64,000 nt of DNA from Phoenix dactylifera. Taxonomy: Eukaryota > Streptophyta > Magnoliopsida > Arecales > Arecaceae. The stretch lies in contig NW_024067666.1 of NCBI RefSeq assembly GCF_009389715.1, forward strand, positions 2,955,001 through 3,019,000, written 5' to 3'. Of this stretch, positions 45,340-57,052 are shown piece after piece (position 1 is the stretch's first letter; the number at the start of each line of letters is the position of its first letter). The notes beneath the pieces were generated by a model, which did not search any database, was not told where the DNA came from, and worked only from the letters and a program-made list of their open reading frames with translations. A program made the position numbers and the translations under genes.

Positions 45340-45725
45340 CCGCTGTAGTGGTAGCTAACGGAGCCTCACTTCCAATCATGTGGTTCCGAATTTAAAATAT
45401 GTAGACGTGGATTAAATTGAGAAGACCGGATGCTTCCTGCTCGGACATGAAATTTGAAATGACTACTGGTCCATTAGTAGACTCGATGGTGCCAGATATG
45501 ACGTACTCACACGGAAGATTCGTACCGGAGTCTAGAGGGGTCACCGAGCCGGCTCACGGATGGAGAGGGTATGAGTCAAACCAACCGGGATGTCCAACAC
45601 ACGGTCATTTCCGCATGCATCGAACATTCTCCTGACGGGGTGGGAGCCCAGTGGAGGCTGCTACGCGGAGGTGGGCTTGTCCCTTCCTCCCCCCTTCCCC
45701 TTCTTTCAAAAAAAAAAACAAACAA
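45340..45725 (+). mobile_element. Second copy of the tRNA-derived SINE
   Basis: A-box-like TGGTAGCTAACGG and B-box-like GTTCCGAATTT words lie near the left end. The segment shares GACCGGATGC and GACGTACTCACAC with the copy at 154-481 and ends in a pyrimidine-rich stretch and an A-rich tail (45709-45731). Flanks CAAACAAACAATGT and CAAACAAACAAATAATGT may be the target duplication. Confidence 0.6.
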
Positions 45726-45823
45726 ACAAATAATGTGCCAGCCAAAAATAAAAAATATCTCATATTTAATTAATTCTTAAAAAAATAAAAAATAGTTTTT
45801 TATAAAAATAAAAATTTTATATT

Positions 45824-45826
<3 letters not shown>

Positions 45827-45891
<65 letters not shown>
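45827..45891. repeat. TA dinucleotide microsatellite
   Basis: An uninterrupted AT/TA run of about 65 bp, in an AT-rich region. Confidence 0.95.
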
Positions 45892-45894
<3 letters not shown>

Positions 45895-48556
45895 GTAGGT
45901 TATGAAAAAGTCTCATTTTTATTGGCCAAGAATTGAAAAAAAAATTTAAAAAATATTTTTAAGTTTTTAGATAGAATGTAATAAAAATTTTATTAAAAAT
46001 ATAAAAAATATTTTATATAATTTCTTTAAAAAAATAGATGCTCAACTAAATATAAAAAAAATATAAAAATTCTATGCATGAGCTAAAGGCTTGTCTGATT
46101 CGCGGAAAAAGAAGGGGAGAAGGTGTGGTTAACAGAAAAGTAATGAGATGTCTCTTGTTTGGTTGAAATTTTCAAAGAAGAGAAACAGAAAAATTATATT
46201 CCTATAAAAATATAATTCTCACATCTTATAGGAAAGTCTTTCACATGAGAAATATAAAAAAGTTACTTTTTCGTAAGCCAAAAATCACTTTATTTTTATT
46301 TTTTTTCAAAAAAACCCTTTAATATTAAAAAAATATACGAGCCCTTCCCGCGAACCAGACGATCCTAAACGAATCCTAAAGTTAGATAATTTTCCGAGCT
46401 TCACCGACCTAACTTGGATGTCTATGATTGGTTGAAAAACACCAGAGGCCCAGCGGCCGCCATCTACTCTTCCCTGCACTGCACAGGTTATCAATTGTCA
46501 TCACCGCCTTAAATTTGTAATTGGCATCCCAAATCACCATCTAGTATCCAGCACCCTGCAAAGTTCACTTGGTTTGCTTAAAACACAACCTAGAAACACA
46601 TAAGAAAACATTAGACGCGTTATGGACACATCACAACTCCCACATGAGCGTTCAGCATACTGCAAGATCCGCCCGGTCTGCTTTCGATATTAATAATCAT
46701 CTAACAACAACGTCGCTGTACGTATAAGATTTCCAGCTTTCTGCAGCAGATTTTCTTCAAGAACTACTACAAGCCTTTATGCATGACAAAATTCACATTT
46801 TGGCATCCATGCAATCTAATATGGCACAACTGAACGCCTCCGTATCAAATCATATACATTTGCCAGTCAATTCTAGACTTCACTTTCATCACTCACAACT
46901 CAAAATAGGATATGGCAACAGATCATTTTTGGATACGAGAGGAAGAGGATAAATTCAAACAACTTGGATGAAAAGGCCAGTCTACTTTTGTTTACTGAAG
47001 CAATCAAATAATGCCGATAGAAGAGTAGCAAGTCATGCTTGTTTGATTACTATTACATGGATGCTCCATCAACAGCCGCCATACATTTGAAAACACAGGC
47101 GATAAACAGCCGCCATATATTTGAAAACACAGGCACCAAAAACATACAAACACAGCCCAGAACAAACTTGTGGCAATTAAACAGTACAGTGTGTCTTTAA
47201 GTAGCAGTTTCAGCCTGTTGGAAAATGCAGCACGTACATGCTATCAACAATCTAAGCATGATCCATGACCTTTCTCGCGACAAGTTTTCATTGGATAAAC
47301 ATACAGATCTTATACACCTGCAAGAGTTCCTGTGTGCAAGAGTTCTGCATGGAAGGACAGGTTGGGTAAGATAACAAGCCTTGAAAGTAACTCAAGGAGG
47401 AGGCATTATATGCACCGGGATGGAGAGTTCAAGTGCAAATGAAGCATTCAACACCCTGAATGAAGCTACTATGCAAATCTTAATTTAGGCAATAGGCTAA
47501 GCGATCCGTAGCAAACAATCTGTAGCAAGAATATACCAGCATAGTATGGCTGTTGAGATGAACCAGTAGAGATCTATGACATTCATAACAAATTACCATC
47601 CCTCCAGCATCAAAGAAATCTGACCATGTCGACCATGCAAGTAGGCATATGAGTGTGATATGAAAATATGAATACAAGGATGTACAACTTGACAATCCTG
47701 CAGGCAGCAGTCAGAATCGCTCCCTACCTCATCTCATAATAATCACCTAATTACTAATCTACACGACTGCCTGAGCTTGCATAAGACTCATATTTCCTGG
47801 CTTCTAGAACTTTTGGCTCAGTGTGAAAACAGATTGCAACAAATTCTATTTGTTTTTGTGTGGGATTGTTCTCCAACAAGGAGATCAATAATGCTTTATG
47901 GCATGTCCGTTTAAAATGAGATGGCACCATACTTTTGTGCTGGTAGAAATATTTCATCCACGAAGGAAGAGACGAAAGTCTTAGAGATTAACTATCCATC
48001 TAATGCTCTCTCATAAGCCAACAACAGAATTAGCCTGGAAGCTAGCATGTGCAGGTTGAGAAAATGAAAGAATGGTGCAGCTCCAAACAATTGAAATGTA
48101 TTACTGAGTAAAAACTAGACTGGGCTTGTTTCCATGGTACATGAAATCACCTGCTAATTTGGTATCTTACCTGAGAGAATAATTGCTCGGTAACAATTTA
48201 AAGAAGAGTAAACATTAAACATCAAATCACCCGCCACAAGCCACTTCCCTGGTGACAAATTGTGATGTCAGATGGTATTTTTGTATCCTACTGTGGCCCC
48301 ATCCATTCTGCCTCAAGGAATAAGAAACTAGAAAATAAAGAAAAGAAGAACAAATCCAATTTGTCAAGTATAGGGGGAAAAGTAGAAAGTATTGACTGCA
48401 AATTCATCTTTGACCACTTTAACATTAAACTCGTACATGTCCCATCTATTTATTCACTCATCCAATAAGAACAATAAGTCACAACTAGGGTTCATCCCAA
48501 ACTTTCAAACTTCATTGTTCATGCTACAGTTTTTAGAAAGTAATCTAGACACACAA

Positions 48557-48636
48557 ACATAAACCAGAACTAAAATAAAAACCATTTCATTTCGGTACAT
48601 AAACCAGAACTAAAATAAAAACCATTTCATTTCGGT
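48557..48636. repeat. Perfect 40-bp tandem duplication
   Basis: The unit beginning ACATAAACCAGAAC is present twice head to tail (48557-48596 and 48597-48636) without a visible difference. It is a recent slippage or duplication event, or an assembly artefact. Confidence 0.9.
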
Positions 48637-50191
48637 AGGACACTAACCAATGCCAGTTTTTAATCCATACCACATTTGATTCAGTAATATTTCCAGATTT
48701 TTTATCTACATGACAGCAGCTAAGAAAATGTTTGTGCTGCAAATTATTCTGCTCATGTTCCATTAGTTTTCCTCCAACTAGAACTTAGTGAAGTTAACTA
48801 TGCAAAAAAGGAAGTATTGCATTTCTGGTGATATGATCACAAGATGAAGAGAAGAAAAAAAAAGCAGAATATGTCGGATTTATAAGAATGATGAAACAAC
48901 CAAACTTGACTAAAGTTTGCCAAGAAAACTTTGGGAGTTTACATATTATCAGCCCAAATATTCATAATATAAACTACACTACACAATGCCCTTGAGGACT
49001 CCGCCCTTGAGGACTCCTCTCATAATAGTAAAATCTGTTGGCCAAGTTACCTAGAAAATATTCAAAAGTTGTAAATAACTGATCTTGAATTCATCTTTTG
49101 AAAAAGGATTTGATTATCAAAACCTAATTCCAGGATGTCAAAACATCCTTAACTTCGTGAGTACACTAAAACTATATTTGATTTCCAACTGCTGATTTGA
49201 TGAATGCATGGTTTATCCAACATCTGGCATTCCCTTCTATGAGAAGGAAACGATGGATATGATGTGAAGGAGGAATCTATCTCATCATGATATTTAATCT
49301 CATCATGACAGTATAATTTCACAACTATTATGAGATACAATCAACAAAGCAACTAGGTGATCACACATACAAAGCGATCTAAACCAAGTTAGAACTGGCT
49401 AAAATGACGTAAAATCAGCATTAAAGTTATTTTTTCCAGAGATCAAATAAATATTTTATTGATTTAGAAGAATGGATATGATGTGGAGGAAGCCTTGTTA
49501 TGATATCTGGCCTTTCATTCATCTGACTTCTTTCTCTCACATAAAAGATCTCTTTAGTAAATATGCAACTTCAAGGAAAATGATGCAAAGAAGACATGCT
49601 TTCACAAGAAGCCCCTTTGTGGAGAGCTTAATATCAACCAGAATATTGCTATTTCCGCATTTTACACAATGACTAAGAGTGGGCTAGTAATCTTTCTCTA
49701 CATGATATACATATACCACTCCTTCATGAAAACATCTCAAATTAATATCCATGAGAATGTATGGAATAAAATTCCTAGTGAAAATGAATTCACTTATTAT
49801 TCAACCAAATCTAGAAGCATAATGGTATAATTTTACAGCTATTACTACATACAATCAACAAAGCATCTAGGTGTTTTCACCAACAAAATGATCTAAACCA
49901 AGTTGGAAATCAGTAATGATGGAATAAAATCCACATTAAAGTCAGTGATCTTCCAGAGATCAAATAAAATATTCTCTTGGCTTAGCTTTTCTCCAAGAAT
50001 AAACTGCAAACAAGATCTTTCTGTATCAGTGGTAAGTAGTTTCCATACAGTATTTAAAGCACATGATGTTACAATGGATGCATAAATTAATCAAGGTTTT
50101 ACATTTATAGATCTATATTACAGAGGCATACTAACAAACACCACGAAGCTTACATATTTATGGAGGAACCAACCTTCCAAACCTTCCCTGC

Positions 50192-51201
50192 TCACTGACG
50201 AATCACGGAAACAACATGCGGGACCTTGCGATCATCAAAAGGGAGGCAAACATACTCCCAAGCAAACTCCTCAGCAATCTCCTCTGCCAGCTCCCCATGC
50301 AGCGCCTTACAGTACATATACAACACCACATTGGTCACAAGCCCATACAGCAGCAGCACCGCCGTGATCCCAGAGCCAAAGACAGTCCTTGCAACCACTG
50401 GCACGACCTCCTTCCAATTCCCTGTCGTCTCCACCGGCCTCCAGAGACTAAAACCCCACAGCATCACCCCAATCCCGGTGACAAAGAAGAGGTAGAGACA
50501 CAACACCGCCCACCTCATCCCCTGCACCAGGTGGGCGCTCCTCCGGAGCGGCCCGAAACCCCAGCTTGATTCCATGACAGCGATCGCGCCGGCAAGCGAC
50601 CAATTGATCTGGAAGTAGATAACGGAAAGGATGGTAATGGCGGCGAAGATAAAGCAGGTGAGGGGAGCGGCGTGGGGGAAGTGGAAGAGGTGGGGGCGGG
50701 AGACGGCGCGGAGGGAGAGGAGGAGGAGAGAGGAGAGAAGGAGGAGAAGGGCGGCAAGGGGAAGGAGGGAAGCGAGGAGAGTGAGGAAGAGGCGCGCGAG
50801 GGGGCCGGGGAGGGAGCGGAGGGCGGGGAGGAGCTTGACGGGGCGGCCGAAGAAGCCTCGGTGAACGCTGCTCGCGACAGCGGCGGCGGCCAAGAGGGCG
50901 ACGAGGAGGGCGGCGGCGGCGTAAGCGAGGGCGAGGGCGGCGTCGGCGGGGGAGGTGGAGGGGAGGTGGTGGTGGAGGCGGAGGAGGGATCGGGGAGGGG
51001 GGAGGGGGTGGGGGTGGAGGGTGGATAAGTGGGAGAAGGGGGGAGGGAGGGGGCGGCGACGAGGAGGGAGGAGAGGGGGAGGAGGAAGAGGACGGTGAGG
51101 GCGAGGAAGTGGCGGGAGTGGGCAGCAACGACGCGCTTCGTCTCCAAGATTACGCCGGTGAGCATGTCCGGCCACGACGAGGCCACGGTCACCGCGTCCA
51201 T
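50192..51201 (-). pseudogene. Plant multi-pass membrane protein of unknown function, apparent frame change
   Basis: From Met 51201 the frame reads MDAVTVASSWPDMLTGVILE, TKRVVAAHSRHFLALTVLFL and a first membrane segment, then runs into Pro/Ser-rich composition. The conserved remainder is in another frame: ALALAYAAAALLVALLAAAA, VKLLPALRSLPGPLARLF, several hydrophobic helices and WSLAGAIAVMESSWGFGPLR. It continues with RSAHLVQG, VVLYMYCKALHGEL and ends FAWEYVCLPFDDRKVPHVV. The shift must lie between about 51040 and 50960, in long C-rich runs, with no GT-AG intron visible there. It could be a real break, a recent allele or a base-count error. The layout (E-x2-W-G...RRS-x-LV-G between membrane helices) resembles uncharacterised plant proteins that I associate with the At1g31130/At4g19950/At1g69430 group; that link is from memory. 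Several open frames on both strands of this GC-rich exon are shadows. Confidence 0.6.
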
Positions 51202-51660
51202 GGTGGTAGTGGTGGTGGCGACGGGCGGAGCCGCCGCGTGGCTCGAGGTTTTTGCTTGAAAGGGAGAGAAGAAAGCAAGGGAGAAAAAGAGGAAGGAAAG
51301 AAGACGAAATTGGCAAGAGGCGGACGGCACACGAAAGAGATCGGCGGTTCCTGGTACTTTACTTTATTGTGTTATATGTCTTCCAGAGAATTTATAAATA
51401 TTACTGCTTACATTTGGAAGAGAAGAGTTTAAGGACGGACATGTTGGGTGCAGTTATCAGTTCCCTGTTTCGTATTTTTAATTAACCTGAATTTTTTGAT
51501 TAGATCCGATGCGCGATTGACCTTCTGATTGGCTTACATATGTGATTCTTGAGGCGTGATGTGTGGTTGAAGATCTATTTGGATATGATGTCGTCCGGCT
51601 AGACTTGGAAGTGATCGAGCGTCCTCATTGATTTTTTTTTGGTACACTGACTTCTCGCAC

Positions 51661-51751
<91 letters not shown>

Positions 51752-52949
51752 GAGTAAAACCAATAAAATTAAAAAAAAGAAACTGACTAAACAAATAGAA
51801 AATACCTGCGTGATTCATCCAGAGAAAACTCAGGAGTGACTTTGTTGATTCCTTAATTGGAATCGGTTGCAAGTATAGATGTGGACAGGAAAATAAGCAT
51901 ATTTTATTTTAATAGGAGGAATTTTTTTTTTTTTTTTAAGCTATAGAGGGAGAGGGTCTATGGGGCCTAAATTGTTCTTGCATGGTAAAGACCTGGATTG
52001 GTCCTTCTGTTTTTTTTTTCTTTCTGAAAATAGAATTTATTATATATTTGCAGAGGATTATAGGATTCTGAAAACCTTTTGTTAGTCTAAATGGTTTTTA
52101 ACAAACAGAAGAATATATGGCCGCAACTCTGTGCTCATTTTATGAGAAGATAAAATTTGTGGCTTTCATATAATTTGTGAACCACTGGAGGACCCATCAC
52201 AAAATTTTATTTTTAAGGCTTCATATATAGGGACCACATAATAGTTCTATAGTGACCATATGGAAATATAAAATTTTGATCCTATAACCAATAAACAGCA
52301 AAGCAACCTATCAAAGGACTAATAGTGGATAGTCTTGCTAATTATATAGATGCGCAAAACTTGAATTTAAATATAATTAATGAATTACATGAGAATCTAT
52401 CAAAATTTCATTACTCATGCTTCATATAATGGCTGCAAAACAATTTTGTGATAAATAAACTATAGAAAGACCCATCATCATATTTTATTTATTGTGTTTC
52501 ATATAGTGATCAAAGAGTGGCTCACTCTAAGCAACAAGAATTTTGAGTCTTCATATAATTATTAAAATACAAAGGAACATGTCTTTAAATTTTATTTCAT
52601 ATGCATCACATAAAAATCTTGAAATATAGAATTTAGATTTAAATATAATAAGTGAATCATCAGGACGGGAAGAGGGCCAGGCTGGCTCGATGCCCCTCAA
52701 GTGGGCTGGCTTCAGGTTAAATTGGGCTAGACCCAAGACAGTTTGGGTTGTTTTAAGTATAAAATTAGGGCCACAAAGAATTCTGAGCGAGGACCAATTC
52801 AAATGCTTGGCTCGGCCTGAGCCTGACTCGAAGCTCAAGCACAAACCAAGCATGAAGATCAAGCTAGAATCAGGTCCGAAGCCAACCCAAAACCAGGTTC
52901 AAATATGACCCCAAGCCCAATCCAATCCTATATCCACCACAGAGGAAGG
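51202..52949. other. Spacer with TA microsatellite
   Basis: The start is the 5' flank of the membrane-protein gene. An 86-bp TA run lies at 51663-51748. The tract 52670-52930 has GGGCT/GCCCAA-type words similar to other tracts in this window. No gene was recognised. Confidence 0.45.
51663..51748. repeat. TA dinucleotide microsatellite
   Basis: A continuous TA run of about 86 bp, able to extrude a cruciform and likely variable between individuals. Confidence 0.95.
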
Positions 52950-53235
52950 TTTAGGTGAAAGACATCGGCAGCATGGGTGGCTGCCACCTTTTGCTCCGAA
53001 ATATTCGAGCTATGGTAGGTAGAGATATTGCCTTCCAGGCCAAGCATGTCCACAGAAAAGCCAATGGAGCTACATATTGGGTGGCCTCGTATGTAGCTGA
53101 TCACTTTGGAGGAGCCCTCTGGGTTAGTGAGAGGGAGCTACCTAGAGCACTCCAAAAGTCGTTATCTTTTTACTTTTTTAGATGTCTTCATACTAGAAGT
53201 ATATGAGTCATCTATTGTAGAAAAAAAAAAAAAAG
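52950..53235 (+). mobile_element. LINE 3' relic with A tail
   Basis: The frame 52955-53206 includes IAFQAKHVHRKANG, YWVASYVADHFGGALWVS and ELPRALQKSLSFYFF, the end of a plant LINE RNase H domain. An A run of about 15 follows at 53220-53234. The copy is 5'-truncated. It is better preserved than the relic at 27880 and probably of the same family. Confidence 0.72.
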
Positions 53236-55135
53236 GTATGTTCCTAAGAAAATATCAAAAGTTAACTAGTAGATTCATCAAGCATAAGAGGAGCTTGCAA
53301 ACAAGGTTGGGATAACACCAAATCTAATGTTATTACGATGTCATGAACACTATTGTTTGCTACCATCAAACTGCTGCTCATCCATATCAGTGGAAGAAAT
53401 GCTATGTCTAGTATGTTGTGATATTTTTTGCTCATCAATATGGGCAGTGCTTACTTTCTTCAAGGTTCTTTTGGGCACTTCCACATGCAATTATGTCACA
53501 ATCTTAAGGGCAGAACTGTGAATGGTTAGGAGGCAAAACCAAAGTTTTTTTGGTTTAATTTCCTGCCATGTATTCTTGTTCAGCTATGGGAAACATAATT
53601 TTTCACAGTTTCAATATCAACTATTAGAACCAATTCAATCAAAAAACAAAAAAATCTACTATTAGAAGAGATTTTGCTTACTTCAAAGAAGAAAAAAAAG
53701 AAAGAAAGAACAATAGTGTCAACTCATCTTTTCATATATTGACTCATTCCATACATGTAACAATCGAAGATGATGAATAGAGTATCTCCACAGTATATCA
53801 AGGACAAGCAGCTCTTTCTCATCACTGGGGATGCCTTGAAGCCAAGCAAACATATTGGAGAAGCCCCATAATGTTTTCTTAGTGAGGGAAACTGGGAAAC
53901 TAATGACAGGAACTGTCCAAATCTTGCTGAGAAAGGCCATGCCTAATGAACCCAGCTATGACGCCGTTAGTTTAGTAGTTGGCCTATCATTCTTCAAGAA
54001 CATCAAATCAATACCTCCACTCCAAGTCTGTAACCAACGCTTGACCCAGGGGACCCACCCTTTTCCAAAGTTAAAAAGGCAAAGTGGGGAAAATCCAATC
54101 CTTCCCTTGCTTTCTTGTACCAACCCTTTTTCCACTCCAGCAATTTCCAAAAGACAATCTGTTGGCCGTATTACACAGAGAAATTGCAACAATGCAATAA
54201 AATAAAAAAATTCAACTTTAATTTATATCTAGGAAGCTCTAGAAAAATCAGTTTGATAGACAAGATTGAGACAAGACTTGCCCCCTCTTGCGAGACTGTG
54301 ATGATCTTATTCCCAATATATATAAATTATAAAGGCCAATATATGGGTAGAAGAAAGAGAAAGAGATGAAGGATCGGTCTGGCGCGGCTTTTTGACTACC
54401 CTTTCCGACGACAATCCAAATAAAGGATTTCAAAGAAGAATCGTTGAGATCGGTGGCAATTCTTGGAGAAATCGTGAACAATTTTCAATGAAGAAGAAGG
54501 AGGTTTAAGTAAATGAGATCCCCAAGTTCTAGATAAACTCGGATTTTCTCTGAGAATCTTCGATTTTCGTCAGAATCGGAGGATCAGAGTCTTCTCCCTG
54601 TCTTCATCATGTCACAGGGCATGTTATTTTTGGGCCTGACCTCTTCGAGCTAGCCCATAGGTCCATGAGCGGGGCTAGTCATAAGTCGGGCTAGGCTTGG
54701 ACACTCCGGACCAACCCACAAACTCTACAGAAATCTAGGTTATTACCATTTTCGAGCTCTACAAAAGCGATAGAGTGGTTCCGGCCCTACGTGATGTTTC
54801 GAAAATAGCGTAGCAACACGACGAGATGTCTGACAACAAACATATGTGCTCCACCTTGCCATGTGACATGCACGGTACGGCTGGCGAGCAACGCTTTGTC
54901 GAGTGTGCGCACACATATGGTTACTAGTTCAATTCCCTCCAAGCCCGACTTGGCGTCAAAGGATGAAATTTCTATAAAAGCAATAAAAAATTGCTTTTAC
55001 ATTTCCAACATGGAACTAAAAAAAAGGAAAGAGTTCTAAGAAAGGGATAACGATCTCTAGCAAGACGCTACGCTTTTTCTTTTGCAATGTGAGACCAATC
55101 TATATCCCTCCATTCAGGAGAACGCCCACCCCACC
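53236..55135. other. Spacer, unrecognised open frames
   Basis: The minus-strand frames 53940-53719 and 54192-53956 abut and have ordinary amino-acid composition (Trp-rich, e.g. GKGWVPWVKRWLQTW). I recognise no family and see no splice sites joining them. The tract at 54640-54720 has GGGCTAG-type repeated words. The rest is AT-rich. Confidence 0.35.
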
Positions 55136-56064
55136 ATGGGCACGGCCACCACTATCGTAAGAAGCTCCATTCATGCTTTGTTCCAGAGCTACCGGTTCTT
55201 CACGTCCATTGCCACCTTTTTCGTCTTCCCGGTCTCAGCTTCCCTTCTTCTCTCCCAAGCACTTATCCCCACTTCCACCGTCATCCTACCAAGCCGCGGG
55301 CTTTCCTGTCTCCCAATTCTTTTCCCTTCTCAACCTCAAGCTCTCTCAAACCATCTTCTCCTTCACCTTCGCACTCCCCTTCACCCTCACCTTCGTACTC
55401 CCAGCTAAAGCATCCATCATTCAAACTGTCCGTGAATTCCCCCGCCACAGGCACGCCCCTCCCCCCTTCTCTTCATTTCTCCACCACCATTGCTCGCTTC
55501 TACTGACCCATCTCTTCAACACTTTTGTCATCCTCTCAGCCAAGGCCGCCATGTTTTCCCTCTTGTTCCCTGTCTTCAATGCTGTGGATATCCTTGGCTT
55601 CTCCTCAAGCAACTCCCTCCTCTTCCTCTCAGCAGCTGCTGCGGTTCTCTATTCCGTTTATCATTGCCATTGCAACAGTAATCTGCAACCTGGCAATCAT
55701 AGTATCAGCAATGGAGAACAGCAGTGGGTACCTCCCGGTCGTCAAGGGCTCAAGGCATGCATGCATGCTCATCAGGGGCTGGTTCGCAACTGCATTAGCC
55801 CTCGCCCTGCCTGCCAATCTGGGGATGGCGGCCGTCGAAGCTTTGTTTCAGTACAGGGTAGTGAGGACATACCATCTGTCAGAAAAAATCACTCTATCAG
55901 TTATCTAGGAGCCCTTCTCGATCACTTACATGTATTCCCTCATTGTTGTTATTGATATCATCATGAGCTGCATGTTCTTCAGGAGCTGCATGTTGGATTG
56001 GGAGGGTAGAAGTGATTGCCAAACAGAAATGGAACCAGAAAAGACAGATGCTCCGCAAGTCTGA
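55136..56064 (+). pseudogene. Broken plant membrane-protein gene
   Basis: From ATG 55136 the frame reads MGTATTIVRSSIHALFQSYR and a membrane segment. Near 55290 the conserved reading moves to another frame (FPVSQFFSLLNLKLSQTIFS, LPFTLTFVLPAKASIIQTV, hydrophobic helices). Near 55650 it moves again (IIAIATVICNLAIIVSAMEN, SSGYLPVVKGSRHACMLIRG, a helix, ALFQYRVVRTYHL). A stop at 55906-55908 is followed by 51 open codons (EPFSITYMYSLIVVID...) to TGA at 56062. So at least two frame changes and one stop are present. The SAMENSSGYLPVVKGSRHAC segment parallels MESSWGFGPLRRSAHLVQG of the gene at 50192, so they probably belong to one membrane-protein group. No intron explains the shifts. Confidence 0.65.
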
Positions 56065-56078
56065 AGTCAGACATCATC

Positions 56079-56112
<34 letters not shown>

Positions 56113-57052
56113 ATGATCCTCAGCTTTCAGATTGTTCATGGACTTCAGGAGGATCCACATCCAAGCTACAGCAGAGCATCATAATCATCACATAGAACAC
56201 TACTCTACAGATGCTGCTTTGATGAGGCAAAATAATCATGCCAATCCAGGAGAAGCATACAGAGATTTTTTTTCCCGCAAACTTCATATGGTGTCACAGA
56301 TCATAGAAGCAATGGGAACAAGAGAATTTTTCTAGGTAAACCTTTTTCCTGTTGCCTGAATTATAAGAAGTGTAATGAATAACTTTCCACCAATATGTAG
56401 CAAAGAAAAAGGCGAGTTCTCTGCTAATCTGACACCAAATTTCCAATAGTCCGTTGTTGTTGGTTCAAGAAGAGGGGCACCTTTTTAGGGAAGCCTCAGC
56501 AAAGACTTATAGCATGCGTACTACAACCGAACTCTGTTGTGGAAATTATTCGTGCAATTGTAGTAGCTGCAGAGATAATTGAGAGCATAAATAATGCCAT
56601 AGAACTTGGAAGCAGATTTCTCATGTCCAGCAGAAGATGCTTGGAAGCTTGACAAACTTGATGTTAAAGCCGGTGGCATGGATCCAACTTGGAATGCCAA
56701 CCAAAAAATTTCCTTTATAATGGCAAGCAACAGAGAGGCAATAAAGTTTTGGAGTACAACAGGAAACAAACGTATAAACAGAGCACAGGAAAGGCAAGAA
56801 AAATAACTGCTAAATTTCAAGATTGAACATAGCAAACCATCCGGTACAGTCTTGACCACAATTTCTAGGCCAGATAACTCTACATACGACCAGAGCACCT
56901 GTAAACCGAACAATTTTTTTTCAGAATCTCAGGACAGAGAATGGCGATCAAGTCACCAACTAAAATGATTCCAACAGCACACTGACTTAGCAATCGCATG
57001 ATCTTTACTCCTAATGAAATGAAAAGATACAAACCTCAGCCACTATGTTTGA
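56065..57052. other. Space between the broken membrane gene and the PAT gene
   Basis: A CT microsatellite lies at about 56083-56110. The part near 57052 is probably the 3' UTR of the minus-strand PAT gene. The frames at 56521-56913 and 56606-56806 overlap on opposite strands and are not recognised. Confidence 0.4.

Larger units (their letters stand above)
45726..50191. other. Long AT-rich spacer
   Basis: No gene was recognised. It holds a TA run at 45827-45891, a perfect 40-bp tandem duplication at 48557-48636 and a diverged duplication near 49308-49470 and 49818-49986. The last few hundred bases may be 3' UTR of the minus-strand membrane-protein gene. Confidence 0.5.

Noticed and set aside
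50448-51128. Pro-rich and Gly/Glu-rich open frames opposite or offset to the membrane-protein gene
   Set aside because: They are shadows of a C/G-rich exon; no family resemblance, and the hydrophobic frame is clearly the coding one.
53719-54192. Two abutting minus-strand frames with Trp-rich wording
   Set aside because: No family recognised and no splice sites connecting them; kept only as unrecognised frames in the spacer.
56521-56913. 130-codon minus-strand frame downstream of the PAT gene
   Set aside because: It overlaps another frame on the opposite strand, shows no family resemblance and lies where the PAT 3' UTR is expected.
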